DNA of 64,000 nucleotides, taken from the NCBI GenBank assembly GCA_006738865.1, contig AP019701.1, positions 1,794,001-1,858,000 of the forward strand, read 5' to 3'. Numbering within the stretch: position 1 is the stretch's first letter; every line of letters begins with the position of its first letter. Source of the DNA: Allostella sp. ATCC 35155. Lineage in GTDB: Bacteria > Pseudomonadota > Alphaproteobacteria > ATCC43930 > Allostellaceae. Below the pieces are notes generated by a model. That model worked only from the letters and a program-made list of their open reading frames with translations, had not been told where the DNA came from and did no database searches. A program made the translations under genes and the position numbers. Below, in pieces: positions 1-8,939 of the stretch.

Positions 1-2090
1 ACGAAGGCGGCGAGCCCGGCGGCCTCCAGGCGCGCGCGGACCTCCTGCGCTGCCGCGATCACGTCGGACCAGGAGACACCCTCTCCCGGGTCGAGGTCGA
101 AGGTCAGGAGGTCGGGTCGCTCGATATCCGCCAGCGTCGCACCCCAGGGATGGATCTCCAGCACGCCCGACTGGACGAGGCCGATGGCGCCGTCCAGGCC
201 GTCGATGGCGAGGAGCTGGCCCCCGTCCTTGGGGTCGTCGGCGCGGCGGATCACCTTCGGCATGCCCCGCCAGCCATGCTTCTGGAAGAAGCACGCCCCG
301 GCGATGCCGTCGGGACAGCGCACCAGCGCCAGCGGGCGGCCGACGACGAACGGCGCCATATGGCGCCAGGTCTGCGCGTAGTACTCGGCCAGCCCCTCCT
401 TGGTGACGCCGGCATCCGGCCAGTAGACGCGATCGGGATGGGTCAGGCGAACGGCGAAGGCGGGGCGCTCCTGCTCGCCCGGCCGGACCGGCTGCTCGAT
501 CTCGACGCTGTCGGCCGGCTTGTCTTCGCGAAGGCCCCGGAAGGCGGCGTGGCGCAGGTGGCGGTCGGCCGTCCAGCCGCGATACTCGACCTCGGCCACC
601 AGTTCGGGCTCGACGAAGCGGACGCCGCGCCGCTGCTCGGCGCCGAGGCGCCCGGCGAAGGGCGCAGTCGAGCGGCCGATCGCGTCCAGCCGGCCGAAGA
701 GGTCGCGCGCGACGCGGTTCGAGAAGCCCGTCCCGACGCGGCCGGCGTGTTGGAGGCGGCCCTTCCGATAGTAGCCCAGGACGAGCGAGCCGACGGCATC
801 GTCGGCGACGACAGACGGCACGAAGCCGCCGATCACGAACTCCTGCCGCAGGCTGCATTTCGCCTTGATCCAGTCCTTCTGCCGGCCGGATCGATAGGGG
901 GCGGCGCGCAGCTTGGAGACGACGCCTTCCAGGGCCAGCCGGCAGGCATGGCGCTGCATCGCCGCGCCCTCGGCGTCGAAGTGTTCGCTGAGGCGGATCG
1001 TCCCGGCGCCGACATCCCCGAGCACCTCCGCCAGCCGCTGCTTGCGGCGCAGCAGCGGCATTTCCCGCAGATCCTCTCCGTCGAGATAGAGCAGGTCGAA
1101 CAACCAGACGACGAAACGGTCCTGCCGATCCTCCGACAGATCGGCCTGGAGCAGCGCGAAGTCGGAGGCGCCCGACGGTCCCTCGACGGCGATTTCCCCG
1201 TCGAGGAGCGCGGAGCGGAGCGGCAGGGCGGCCAGCGCCGCGGAGATGCGGTCGCCGAAGCGACCGGTCCAGTCGAGACCGGAGCGGGTCCGGATGCGCG
1301 CCTGCCCGTCGGCGATGCGGACCTGGATGCGATAGCCGTCGAACTTGATCTCGTGAATCCAGCGCCGGCCGGCGGGCGCCCTGGTCCGCAGCGTCGCAAG
1401 GCACGGTTCGACGAATTCGGGCATCTCTTCGGCCCCGCTGTCGCGCGGCGGATCGGCCTTGCGCTTGCCTCCGCGCGCGGACCGCTTGCGGGCAGGTGGA
1501 TCGGCGTCGCCGGCCACCGCCGGGATATCGCGGCCGCTGAGGACGGACTCGGGACGCTCCTCCAGGATGTCGGCGGCGTCGGCTGGGCGCGCGGCGGCAT
1601 CGTTGCCTTTGATCAGAAGCCAGTTCTCGCGCTTTTCTCCGGGCTTGCCGCGGATGCGGACGAGGTGCCAGCGGCCGTGCAGCCTCTCGCCCTCCAGCGC
1701 GAAATCGAGCTGCCCCTTGCGGTAGCCGCGCTCGGGGTCGCCCTCCGGCTGCCAGGTGCCCTGGTCCCAGACCAGCACGGTGCCGCCGCCATACTGGCCC
1801 TTCGGGATTGTCCCCTCGAAGGTGCCGTAGTCGAGCGGGTGGTCCTCGACATGCACCGCCAGGCGCTTTTCGCCGGCGACGAGGCTGGGCCCGCGGGTCA
1901 CCGCCCAGCTCTTGTAGACCCCATCCAGCTCCAGCCGGAGATCATAGTGCAGGCGGGTGGCGTCATGCTTCTGGACGACGAAGCGCGATCCTCCGGCGCC
2001 TGTCTGCGCGCCTGCGGGCTCGCGGGTGCGGCGGAAGTCGCGCTTGGCGCGATAGGGCGCAAGCGGGTTGCCTTCTGCGGCCTTTGGCAT
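1..2090 (-). CDS. ligD: DNA ligase D (LigD), 3' end cut by window edge
   Basis: Multifunctional ATP-dependent ligase that processes, fills and seals double-strand breaks in bacterial non-homologous end joining. About 696 codons are inside the window; the stop lies beyond base 1. Domain order is phosphoesterase - ligase - polymerase: an N-terminal 3'-phosphoesterase module (HDATRLHYDLRLELDG, residues about 35-150), a ligase core with the nucleotidylated lysine in EIKFDGYR (about residue 249), and a primase-like polymerase module from about residue 545 (VYWPDAGVTKEGLAEYY) with the metal-binding DLD in TFDLDPGEG (about 665). The ATG lies three bases after the ku stop, so the two are almost certainly co-translated. 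The polymerase C-terminus cannot be judged. Confidence 0.93.
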   Translation of the reverse strand, partial: MPKAAEGNPLAPYRAKRDFRRTREPAGAQTGAGGSRFVVQKHDATRLHYDLRLELDGVYKSWAVTRGPSLVAGEKRLAVHVEDHPLDYGTFEGTIPKGQYGGGTVLVWDQGTWQPEGDPERGYRKGQLDFALEGERLHGRWHLVRIRGKPGEKRENWLLIKGNDAAARPADAADILEERPESVLSGRDIPAVAGDADPPARKRSARGGKRKADPPRDSGAEEMPEFVEPCLATLRTRAPAGRRWIHEIKFDGYRIQVRIADGQARIRTRSGLDWTGRFGDRISAALAALPLRSALLDGEIAVEGPSGASDFALLQADLSEDRQDRFVVWLFDLLYLDGEDLREMPLLRRKQRLAEVLGDVGAGTIRLSEHFDAEGAAMQRHACRLALEGVVSKLRAAPYRSGRQKDWIKAKCSLRQEFVIGGFVPSVVADDAVGSLVLGYYRKGRLQHAGRVGTGFSNRVARDLFGRLDAIGRSTAPFAGRLGAEQRRGVRFVEPELVAEVEYRGWTADRHLRHAAFRGLREDKPADSVEIEQPVRPGEQERPAFAVRLTHPDRVYWPDAGVTKEGLAEYYAQTWRHMAPFVVGRPLALVRCPDGIAGACFFQKHGWRGMPKVIRRADDPKDGGQLLAIDGLDGAIGLVQSGVLEIHPWGATLADIERPDLLTFDLDPGEGVSWSDVIAAAQEVRARLEAAGLAAF

Positions 2091-2093
2091 CGC

Positions 2094-2927
2094 TCAACCG
2101 GCCTTGCGTCGAGAGCCGGCAGCGCCGGCCTGTTTCTTGGCGGGCTTCGCGGTCTTGGCGCCGGCGCTGCGGCGCAGCGCCTCGCGCAGGTCGACGACCT
2201 TCTCCTCGGCCGGGGCGCGGGGTCGCGGCGGCTTGCGGCCGGCCTGCTTGGCGCGGATCAGTTCGGCCAGCGCCGCCTCGTAGCGGTCCCCGAACGTTGC
2301 AGGCTCGAAATCGCCGCGCTTGGTGCGGATGATGTGGCGCGCGAGCTCGATCATCTCGGCATCGATCCGGCGCTTCGGCACCGCATCCAGGACGGTATCG
2401 GCCTCGCGCACCTCATAGTCGAAATGCAGCGTGGCGGCGGCAAGGCCATGGGCGAGCGGGGCCAGCAGCACCATGCGGTCGCGCCGGAAGAGGACCGTGC
2501 GACCCAGGCCGAGGACGTTCTCGGACTGCATGGCCGCCCGGATCACGGCGAACGCCTCGCGGCCGATGCGGTCGGTCGGCACCAGGAAGTACGGGCGGTC
2601 CCGGAATACGGGGTCGAAGGCGTCCGCGGGCACGAAATGCGCGATCTCGAGCCGGTGGGTGGAGGGGGGCACGACGGCGTCGATCTCCGCCTGCTCCAGC
2701 ACGACGAAGCGGCCTTCGCCGGTGTCGTAGCCCTTGACCTGGGCGTCGCGGGCGACCGGTCGTCCGGTCTCCTCGTCCACGAACTGGCGGCGGACGCGCC
2801 GGCGGGTGCGCCGGTCGACGATATGGAGCCGGATCCGCTCGGCCTCGGAGACGGCGGCGTGGAGGGCGACGGCGCAGCTGAGGGCGCCGAGTTCGAGGTG
2901 TCCCTTCCAGATCGCCCGGTGGCCCAT
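2094..2927 (-). CDS. ku: Ku DNA end-binding protein
   Basis: Bacterial Ku homologue, 277 aa. It forms a ring on broken DNA ends and recruits LigD. The start MGHRAIWKGHLELG is the usual Ku opening (W-K-G-x-L); further family features are the LVPTDRIGREAF region and a lysine- and arginine-rich C-terminal tail (residues about 235-277), typical of bacterial Ku tails that contact DNA and LigD. It sits 11 bases after the DUF4142 gene and 3 bases before ligD, all on the same strand, so a DUF4142-ku-ligD transcript is likely. I chose this ATG because a longer in-frame opening upstream runs through the DUF4142 gene and has no Ku similarity. Confidence 0.95.
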   Translation of the reverse strand: MGHRAIWKGHLELGALSCAVALHAAVSEAERIRLHIVDRRTRRRVRRQFVDEETGRPVARDAQVKGYDTGEGRFVVLEQAEIDAVVPPSTHRLEIAHFVPADAFDPVFRDRPYFLVPTDRIGREAFAVIRAAMQSENVLGLGRTVLFRRDRMVLLAPLAHGLAAATLHFDYEVREADTVLDAVPKRRIDAEMIELARHIIRTKRGDFEPATFGDRYEAALAELIRAKQAGRKPPRPRAPAEEKVVDLREALRRSAGAKTAKPAKKQAGAAGSRRKAG

Positions 2928-2938
2928 GGTCCCGCCCA

Positions 2939-3475
2939 CTACCGCGCCGGCGCCAGGGCGCGCAGCTCGTTGAGATGGGTCTGGATGACCGGTTTCGCGG
3001 TTTCCGCCAGCAGCTTGAGGTCGCGGTCCGGCCCGGTCACGGCATAGCGCGTATGCTCCGCCAGCACCTCCTCGGTCGCCTTGACCTGGAAGCGGATATA
3101 GAGCCGGTCGAACTCGGCCCGGGGCGCCGCGTTCAACTCGGCCAGCAGCCGCTTGTGCGGCCGGTCGAGCTTGACCGGCAGGGCCGGCGGGGAGGGCCGG
3201 CCTTCCAGCGACTGGAGAAGCTGCGCCGACAGCCAGCCATGCTCGTCCAGCACTTGCTGCGCAAAGCGGCGAACGCCGGGACTGGGACTGCGCCGCAGGG
3301 CCGACTTGCTGGTCTCGATCTTGAACATGTCGGCCATCGCCACCCGACCGACATACTCGGCCGAGGGATCGCCGGCGGCGAACAGATCGGGCAGGCCACG
3401 CAACGGCTGCTGTGCGTTCGCCGCGGCCGGCGCGACGGCCATGCAGGACAGGGCGAGCAGGACGGCGCGAAACAT
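2939..3475 (-). CDS. DUF4142 secreted protein
   Basis: Protein of 178 aa with an N-terminal signal peptide (MFRAVLLALSCMAVAPAAANA, cleavage after about residue 21) and a helical DUF4142 body (MADMFKIETSKSAL, then RRFAQQVLDEH and the C-terminal helices). DUF4142 proteins are predicted periplasmic, often near stress genes; no enzymatic activity is established. It lies 50 bases after a YihY-type membrane protein and 11 bases before ku, in the same direction. The family assignment is solid; the role is unknown, and a functional link to end joining is inference from position only. Confidence 0.8.
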   Translation of the reverse strand: MFRAVLLALSCMAVAPAAANAQQPLRGLPDLFAAGDPSAEYVGRVAMADMFKIETSKSALRRSPSPGVRRFAQQVLDEHGWLSAQLLQSLEGRPSPPALPVKLDRPHKRLLAELNAAPRAEFDRLYIRFQVKATEEVLAEHTRYAVTGPDRDLKLLAETAKPVIQTHLNELRALAPAR

Positions 3476-3525
3476 CGGGCTCGTACTCCGGCGGACACTG
3501 ACCCGGTGAAACCCCCGAGCCGGCG

Positions 3526-4584
3526 CTAGGTTCCGGAGGCGCGTTGCCATGGCGCCTCGCGCTCGATCTCGGCATCGATCTCGCCGCCGAGGAGCACGAT
3601 GATCGCCGAAATCCAGATCCAGGTCATGAAGCCGATGGCGGCGCCGAGCGAGCCATAGGTCTGGTTGTAGTCCGCGAAGTTGGAGACGTACCAGGAGAAG
3701 AGCATCGACGCGCCGACCCAGGCGCAGGCGGCGGTGACGCAGCCGATGGCGATGCCCGCCCAGCGCCGTCCCGACACCGGCTTCGGACGGCATGGACCCC
3801 AGCGGTAGAGGATCGCGAGGCCGAGGGCGAGTACGCCGGCCATCGCCGGCCAGCGCAGCAGCAGCAGCAGTTCGAGCGCGCGGCCCAGCCCCAGCCAGTT
3901 CAGCACGGCCGGGATGACGACGATGCCCGACAGCGACAGGAGCAGGAACAGGATGGCGCCGAGGGTGAACCCCAGGGTCTGCAACGTCAGCCCGAAGAAG
4001 GACCGTCGGTCGCGGACGCCGTGGACGATGTTGAGCGCCTCGAAGATGGCCTTCATGCCCGCATTGGCGCTCCACAGGGACAGCGCGAGGCTGAGGCTCA
4101 GCGTCAGGCCGAGCGATTCCGGCGCCCGGGCGGCGATGCGCGACACCTGATTGCCGATCACGTCGACGGCGGCGTCCGGCATCAGGAAATAGAGGCGCGA
4201 GAGGTGGTCCGAGATCGTCGCCGGGTCGGCGACCAGCCCATAGAGCGACACCAGCGCCGCCAGGGTCGGAACCAGTGCGAGCAGGGCGTAGAAAGTGACG
4301 CCGGCGGCGATGGCCAGGACGCGATCCTCGGTGATCTGCCCGTAGAGGCGCTTCGCGAGGCCGAGCCAGCCGCCGGTCGAGCCGGAGGCGGCGGCGGACG
4401 GGGGCAGCTCGAAGGGTTCCGCCCGGCCGGCAGACAGACCCGCCTGCAGCCGCCGCAGCCGATCGAGCCGCGCCGCGGCCCGCCGCCGCGACCGTTCCTC
4501 CCAGGCGGTGCCGGCGATTGCGCCGGCGAGCAGCAGGATCACCAGATGGAGGCGGATGGCAGACCGGGAATGGTGCTCGAGCAT
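3526..4584 (-). CDS. YihY/BrkB family inner-membrane protein
   Basis: Integral membrane protein of 352 aa (UPF0761, formerly mis-assigned as ribonuclease BN). One N-terminal membrane helix (residues about 12-28), a basic linker with RSRRR, then the YihY core from about residue 85 (DRVLAIAAGVTFYALLALVP) with five or six further helices, ending in the family motif TYGSLGAAIGFMTWIWISA and a short acidic/basic tail. Substrate unknown; family members are discussed as transporters or envelope factors. It is followed by DUF4142, ku and ligD on the same strand. The extra N-terminal helix makes it longer than the usual 290-310 aa form. Confidence 0.85.
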   Translation of the reverse strand: MLEHHSRSAIRLHLVILLLAGAIAGTAWEERSRRRAAARLDRLRRLQAGLSAGRAEPFELPPSAAASGSTGGWLGLAKRLYGQITEDRVLAIAAGVTFYALLALVPTLAALVSLYGLVADPATISDHLSRLYFLMPDAAVDVIGNQVSRIAARAPESLGLTLSLSLALSLWSANAGMKAIFEALNIVHGVRDRRSFFGLTLQTLGFTLGAILFLLLSLSGIVVIPAVLNWLGLGRALELLLLLRWPAMAGVLALGLAILYRWGPCRPKPVSGRRWAGIAIGCVTAACAWVGASMLFSWYVSNFADYNQTYGSLGAAIGFMTWIWISAIIVLLGGEIDAEIEREAPWQRASGT

Positions 4585-4636
4585 GTCGGCAGCGCAACGC
4601 GCGGCGCCCGCCGACCGTTCCGCGGCGCAGCAGCAG

Positions 4637-4969
4637 TCAGCCCGCCGGTTCGGGCGGCGGATCGTTCAGTTCGAGCGGGCAGACGGTGTCGTGGACGGAC
4701 CGGACGATATGCCGGGCCTGCGCCGATCTGCGGTGCTGTGCCCGCCGGGGCCGCCGCGCAGCGATGTCGGCGCCCAGCAGCGTGGCCGTCCCGGACAGGA
4801 TCACGACACCGGCCAGGATGGCCGCCGGGGCCAGGCCCGGTAGCCTCGCGGACGCCTCGATCCCGGCGACGAATGTCGCCGCCGCGACGACCCCGAGCAG
4901 GCCGGACAGGAACCCCATGCCGAGGGCGATCGGCGTTGCGAGGGCGAGTGTCGTCTCCGATGCGCGCAT
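4637..4969 (-). CDS. small membrane protein, unknown function
   Basis: Predicted 110-aa protein with two hydrophobic segments (residues about 8-38 and 46-68) and a basic, then acidic-proline tail (NDPPPEPAG). I recognise no family. It lies 52 bases upstream of the YihY gene in the same direction and could be the first gene of the putative ku-ligD operon. Codon use and the membrane pattern look real, but with no family match the call rests on reading frame and context alone. Confidence 0.5.
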   Translation of the reverse strand: MRASETTLALATPIALGMGFLSGLLGVVAAATFVAGIEASARLPGLAPAAILAGVVILSGTATLLGADIAARRPRRAQHRRSAQARHIVRSVHDTVCPLELNDPPPEPAG

Positions 4970-5105
4970 GTGCGGCCTCCGGTCGCGTCCCCCTCACAGC
5001 GAAAAATGGCGTTGGCCTGCCTCTCGTTCCATGCAAAATCGCGAAGCAACCGAAGGACGAGAAATTGATCCCTCCAGGCTGCTTCAGGGACGACCGGGGA
5101 GCGGG

Positions 5106-6938
5106 ATGGGTTCGGTAACCAAACAGCGCATGCTGGCCCTGCAGACCGAGATCCTGGAGGCGGTGGCGACCGGCATGCCGGTCGAGGCGGTTTCGGCCCT
5201 GCTGTGCCGGCGCATCGAGGCCCTGGCCCCCAACGCGATCTGCACGATCGTCGGGATCGATCACGAGCGCCGGCTGCGTCCCATCGCCGCCCCCAGCCTT
5301 CCCCGAACCTATTCCGCGGCACTGGACGGGGCGCCGATCGGTCCATCGGCCGGATCCTGCGGTACGGCGGCCTATCTCGGACGCCCGGTCGAGGTCCGGG
5401 ATATCGCCGCCGACCCGTTGTGGCGCGACTACGCCGACCTGGCCCTGCCGATCGGCCTGCGCGCCTGCTGGTCGAGCCCGATCTTTGCGCGCGATGGGCG
5501 GGTCATCGCCACCTTCGCCTTCTACTACCGCAGCCGGCGCGGCCCGGGCGTGGTCGAGCGCCAGGTGGTCGCGACCTGCGTCCATCTCTGCGCCATCGCC
5601 ATCGCCCATGCCGAAGCGCAGCGGCGCAACCACGAACTGGCCCATTTCGACCAGCTCACCGGGCTGCCGAACCGGTGGCAGTTCCAGGCCATGCTCGCCG
5701 ACCGCCTCGCCGCGCCCGATGCCTTCGGCCTGCTGCTGGTCGACATCGACCGCCTGAAGGCCATCAACGACACGATGGGCCATGTCATCGGCGACCAGGT
5801 CATCCGGGAGGTCGCCGCGCGCATCCGGCGGGCGGCCCCTTCGGCGGCAGCGTGCCGTCTGGCCGGCGACGAGTTTGCGCTTCTCGTCGATGCCTGCCCG
5901 GACCATGCCGCGCTCGGGCGGATCGCCGAGAGCGTGCTCGACGAGATGCGCCAGCCCTTCGTCTGCGACGGCAACGCGTTGATCCCGCAGGTGACCGTGG
6001 GCGGCGTCGTACGCGGCGCCGACGGCACCGACCCCGAAACCTTGTGCCAGAACGCCGACTTCGCGCTGCATCACGCCAAGGAGATCCGCCGCGGCGGGCA
6101 CGTCGCCTTCGAGCCGGGGCTGCGCACCGCGATCATGCGGCGCATGGGGGCGGTGCGGGATGTCGATCATGCGCTGGCCGAGGATCGTATCCTCGTCCAC
6201 TACCAGCCCCAGGTGCGCCTCGACACCGGCGGCATCGTCGGGCTGGAGGCGCTCGCGCGGATGCGCCTGTCGGACGGCCGGGTGCTGCCGGCGATGCAGT
6301 TCTTTCCCGCCTTCGCCGACCATGCGGTCGCCCATCGCCTGACCGACCGCATGCTGGCGCAGGTCGCGGCCGACATGCGCGGCTGGCTCGACCGCGGGAT
6401 CGATTTCCAGCATGTCGGCGTGAACGTCTCGACGGCCGACTTTCGCCGCGGCGACCTCGGCCAGCGGCTCGAGGCGGCGTTCGATGCGGCCGGCGTGCCG
6501 CTGCGCCATCTCGTCCTGGAGGTGACGGAGACGGTGCTGATGGGCGATCCGGGCGACGCGTTCGGGCCGGCCGTGCGCGCCTTCCGCGACCGCGGCATCC
6601 AGGTCGCGCTCGACGATTTCGGCACCGGCTACGCCTCGCTCACGCACCTGCTGAGCTTCCCGGTCGACATCATCAAGATCGACCGGTCGTTCGTCGAACG
6701 CCTGATCCACGATCGGCCGAGCGCCGTCATCGTCGAGGCGATGATCGAGTTGGGGCGCAAGCTCGACATGCGCATCGTCGCGGAAGGAATCGAGGAGCCG
6801 GAGCAGCGGCACCGTCTGGCCGAACTGGGTTGCCGGCTGGGGCAGGGCTTCCTGTTCGCCCGGCCCGTCGATGCGACCGCCGTCACCCGGTTGCTGGAAG
6901 CGGGCGTGCTACCGCCGCCGGGCGGCACGTCCTCCTAG
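5106..6938 (+). CDS. GAF-GGDEF-EAL cyclic-di-GMP enzyme
   Basis: Soluble 610-aa signalling protein. Residues about 15-165 form a GAF-like sensor. A GGDEF domain follows (FDQLTGLPNRWQF to about 335) whose active-site loop reads AGDEF near residues 253-257, a tolerated variant; I see no RxxD inhibitory site before it. The EAL domain (about 345-600) keeps EALARM, DDFGTGYASL, KIDRSF and AEGIEEPEQ, so phosphodiesterase activity is likely. No transmembrane helix. The ATG at 5106 has a GGGGAG ribosome site at good spacing; an in-frame ATG at 5031 has none. Whether it makes or degrades c-di-GMP in vivo cannot be read from sequence. Its end overlaps the convergent reductase gene by four bases. Confidence 0.9.
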   Translation: MGSVTKQRMLALQTEILEAVATGMPVEAVSALLCRRIEALAPNAICTIVGIDHERRLRPIAAPSLPRTYSAALDGAPIGPSAGSCGTAAYLGRPVEVRDIAADPLWRDYADLALPIGLRACWSSPIFARDGRVIATFAFYYRSRRGPGVVERQVVATCVHLCAIAIAHAEAQRRNHELAHFDQLTGLPNRWQFQAMLADRLAAPDAFGLLLVDIDRLKAINDTMGHVIGDQVIREVAARIRRAAPSAAACRLAGDEFALLVDACPDHAALGRIAESVLDEMRQPFVCDGNALIPQVTVGGVVRGADGTDPETLCQNADFALHHAKEIRRGGHVAFEPGLRTAIMRRMGAVRDVDHALAEDRILVHYQPQVRLDTGGIVGLEALARMRLSDGRVLPAMQFFPAFADHAVAHRLTDRMLAQVAADMRGWLDRGIDFQHVGVNVSTADFRRGDLGQRLEAAFDAAGVPLRHLVLEVTETVLMGDPGDAFGPAVRAFRDRGIQVALDDFGTGYASLTHLLSFPVDIIKIDRSFVERLIHDRPSAVIVEAMIELGRKLDMRIVAEGIEEPEQRHRLAELGCRLGQGFLFARPVDATAVTRLLEAGVLPPPGGTSS

Positions 6939-7501
6939 GAGCCGGGTCGGCCTGAGTCGACGAAGGCGGCGAAGCCGGCGACGAACTGGCGCAGGCGGTC
7001 GAGAATGCCGGCATCGGCGATATTGCCGTCCGCGTCGAACACCCGCCCGGCCTGCGCCACCATGAGGCGGCCGCCGTGCCACGGGCGCGTGCCGAGCGTG
7101 CGCAGCACCGGCAGCCAGTCGTTCTGGGCGAGGATCGTGCCGAAGCCCCCCGGTGAGGCGCCGACGACCGCGACCGGCTTGCCGCCGAAGACGCGGCCGA
7201 TGTCGGAAGCGGGGCGCGAGGCCCAGTCGATGGCGTTCTTGAAGACGCCGGGGATGCCGTTGTTGTACTCGGGCGTCACCAGCAGGATGCCGTCGGCGGC
7301 GGCGAAGGCGTCCTTGAGCGCCACGGCCGCGGGCGGAATGCCCTCGGCCGCCTCGCGGTCGCCGTCATAGAGCGGGATGCGGTCGATCGTCGCAATCGCG
7401 AGTTCGCTGCCCTCCGGCACCAGCCCCTGTGCCGCCCGCAGCAGGGCCCGGTTGTAGGACCCCTTGCGCAGACTCCCCGCAACCCCGACCAGCTTTGCCA
7501 T
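6935..7501 (-). CDS. NADPH-dependent FMN reductase family protein
   Basis: Flavodoxin-fold quinone/FMN reductase of 188 aa, related to ChrR/SsuE/azoreductase-type enzymes. Seen: the phosphate-binding loop GSLRKGSYNRAL after the first strand, the family signature TPEYNNGIPGVFKNAIDW, and the flavin-site segment VGASPGGFGT. Such enzymes reduce flavins, quinones or metal oxyanions using NAD(P)H in the cytoplasm; the substrate here cannot be told. It starts at the ATG at 7501, is convergent with the GAF-GGDEF-EAL gene, and is preceded by a palindromic dispersed repeat. Confidence 0.88.
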   Translation of the reverse strand: MAKLVGVAGSLRKGSYNRALLRAAQGLVPEGSELAIATIDRIPLYDGDREAAEGIPPAAVALKDAFAAADGILLVTPEYNNGIPGVFKNAIDWASRPASDIGRVFGGKPVAVVGASPGGFGTILAQNDWLPVLRTLGTRPWHGGRLMVAQAGRVFDADGNIADAGILDRLRQFVAGFAAFVDSGRPGS

Positions 7502-7651
7502 CGCTCTCCCTCCGCATCCGGAGGCGATGCTAGCGGCTCCGGGTGGCGAGGGAAGCCCTTTCGGCGCTCGTCCTGCTCTCGCTCGGGGGCTGCCGGGAGA
7601 ACCATAGCAATTCTGGCGCAACGGAATTCATGGCGTCCGCCAGCGACCGTG

Positions 7652-7733
7652 CGTCCCTCGACCTCGCTCGGGATGAGGTAGGCCATTGTTCAGTTTGAAA
7701 AATTCCTCTCATCCCGAGCGAAGTCGAGGGACG
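7652..7733. repeat. 82-base palindromic dispersed repeat, copy 1
   Basis: Two 26-base arms (7652-7677 and 7708-7733) are reverse complements with one mismatch and enclose a 30-base AT-richer centre. The reverse complement of this element matches the element at 47758-47839 across its whole length, centre included (23 of 30 centre positions identical). It lies in the gap between the FMN reductase start and the histidine kinase stop, outside any gene. It resembles REP/ERIC-type or miniature non-autonomous elements; no transposase is nearby. Confidence 0.85.
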
Positions 7734-7793
7734 TAGCGGCATCCGCCACGGGTCGTTCCAAACCCGCCGGACCTGATGCGAGGACCGATAGCG

Positions 7794-8939
7794 CTATTCG
7801 AGGGCGGAGTGGGGAATCCGCAGGCGGACGCCGCCATCCTCGCCAATCTCGGCTTCGCTGCCGAACTGGCGGGCGAGTGCCGACAGGAGGCGGGCCCCGA
7901 GCCCGGTCGACCGGCCGGCATCCGGCTGGGAGAGGGCGTCGGCGGAATCCGCGACGCGGAGCATATGATCGCCGGATTCGGCGGTCACGAAGGAGACGGA
8001 GAGACGGTCCGTGCGGCGCTTCATGGCGGTCGTCACGAGCTGCGTCACGATCAGTCCCAGCGACACCGCGCGGTCGACGGGAAGTGGCAGGGGCGCCGCA
8101 TCCAGCTCGATGCGGTCGTCGGGCAGGCCGAACGAGGTCGCCAGATTCTCGCAGAGGTGGCGGAGATAGTCGTCGAGGCGGATCGTTCCCCCGGCCTCGT
8201 GGCCATAGAGCCGGTCGTGAACCAGCGCGATCGTCGAGACGCGGGCGGCCGCCTCCTCGAGCTGCTCGCGGACATAGGCGTCGTCGGCCGTCCGGGCTTG
8301 CATCTCCAGCAGCGAGCGGGTGACGGCGAGGCTGTTCTTCACCCTGTGGTCGATCTCCGAGACGAGGACGTGCAGCCGTTCCTCGCTCTCGCGGCGCCGC
8401 GCCAGTTCCCAGAGATGGGCGATCTCGCTCATGGCGGCCGCCGCGAGGTCGGCGAGGATGGACAGGTCGCTGCCGGTCCACGTCCGCGGCCGCGCGTCGA
8501 TCGCGCAGAAGGCGCCGATCACCCGGCCGTCGGGCGTGGCCAGCGGCACCGCCAGGTATCCGATCACGCCCAGCGCCGTGACGGCCGGATTGTCCCGGAA
8601 GCGGTCGTCCCGGCGCGCGTCGTCGATCACCAGCGGAGCGCCGCTCTCGACGACATGGCGGCAGAAGGAATGGGACAGCGGCGTCTGCCGCATGCCGGCC
8701 CACGGCTCGGACAGACCATGCTGGCCGGCGAAGACCTGGCGGCCGGCATCGACCACCGTCACCATCGACACGGGCACCGCCAGGAGGCGCGATGCCAGCC
8801 GGGCGAGCCGGTCGAACGCCACGTCGCCACTGCGGTCGACCAGCAGCCCGCTGCGCCGGAGGCTGGCCAGCCGCTCGGGGTCGTCGACCGCTCCTGCGAT
8901 CGGCGCGGTCCCTTCGTCGGGCGATTCGGCGTGCAGCAT
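7794..8939 (-). CDS. GAF-domain HisKA_2 sensor histidine kinase, ATP site degenerate
   Basis: Cytoplasmic 381-aa protein. A GAF domain (residues about 25-170; SHSFCRHVV, IDDARRDDRF, GAFCAID) precedes a HisKA_2 dimerisation/phosphoacceptor helix with EIDHRVKNSLAV (His198). The ATPase part is eroded: the N-box reads IVTQLVTTAMKRR where relatives have two asparagines (NELVTNA), and the G1 box reads ADSADAL instead of DxGxG, although STGLG survives. It may be a poor or inactive kinase. I use the ATG at 8939; a TTG six codons upstream is possible. No response regulator is adjacent. The repeat at 7652-7733 lies downstream. Confidence 0.85.
   Translation of the reverse strand: MLHAESPDEGTAPIAGAVDDPERLASLRRSGLLVDRSGDVAFDRLARLASRLLAVPVSMVTVVDAGRQVFAGQHGLSEPWAGMRQTPLSHSFCRHVVESGAPLVIDDARRDDRFRDNPAVTALGVIGYLAVPLATPDGRVIGAFCAIDARPRTWTGSDLSILADLAAAAMSEIAHLWELARRRESEERLHVLVSEIDHRVKNSLAVTRSLLEMQARTADDAYVREQLEEAAARVSTIALVHDRLYGHEAGGTIRLDDYLRHLCENLATSFGLPDDRIELDAAPLPLPVDRAVSLGLIVTQLVTTAMKRRTDRLSVSFVTAESGDHMLRVADSADALSQPDAGRSTGLGARLLSALARQFGSEAEIGEDGGVRLRIPHSALE

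Noticed and set aside
150-3047. A 965-codon open frame on the plus strand opposite ligD and ku
   Set aside because: It is antisense to two well-supported genes, has low-complexity composition typical of the shadow frame in GC-rich DNA, and shows no recognisable domain.
5031-5105. Upstream in-frame ATG for the GAF-GGDEF-EAL gene
   Set aside because: It has no ribosome binding site, and the 25 added residues are not domain-like. The ATG at 5106 has GGGGAG at good spacing.
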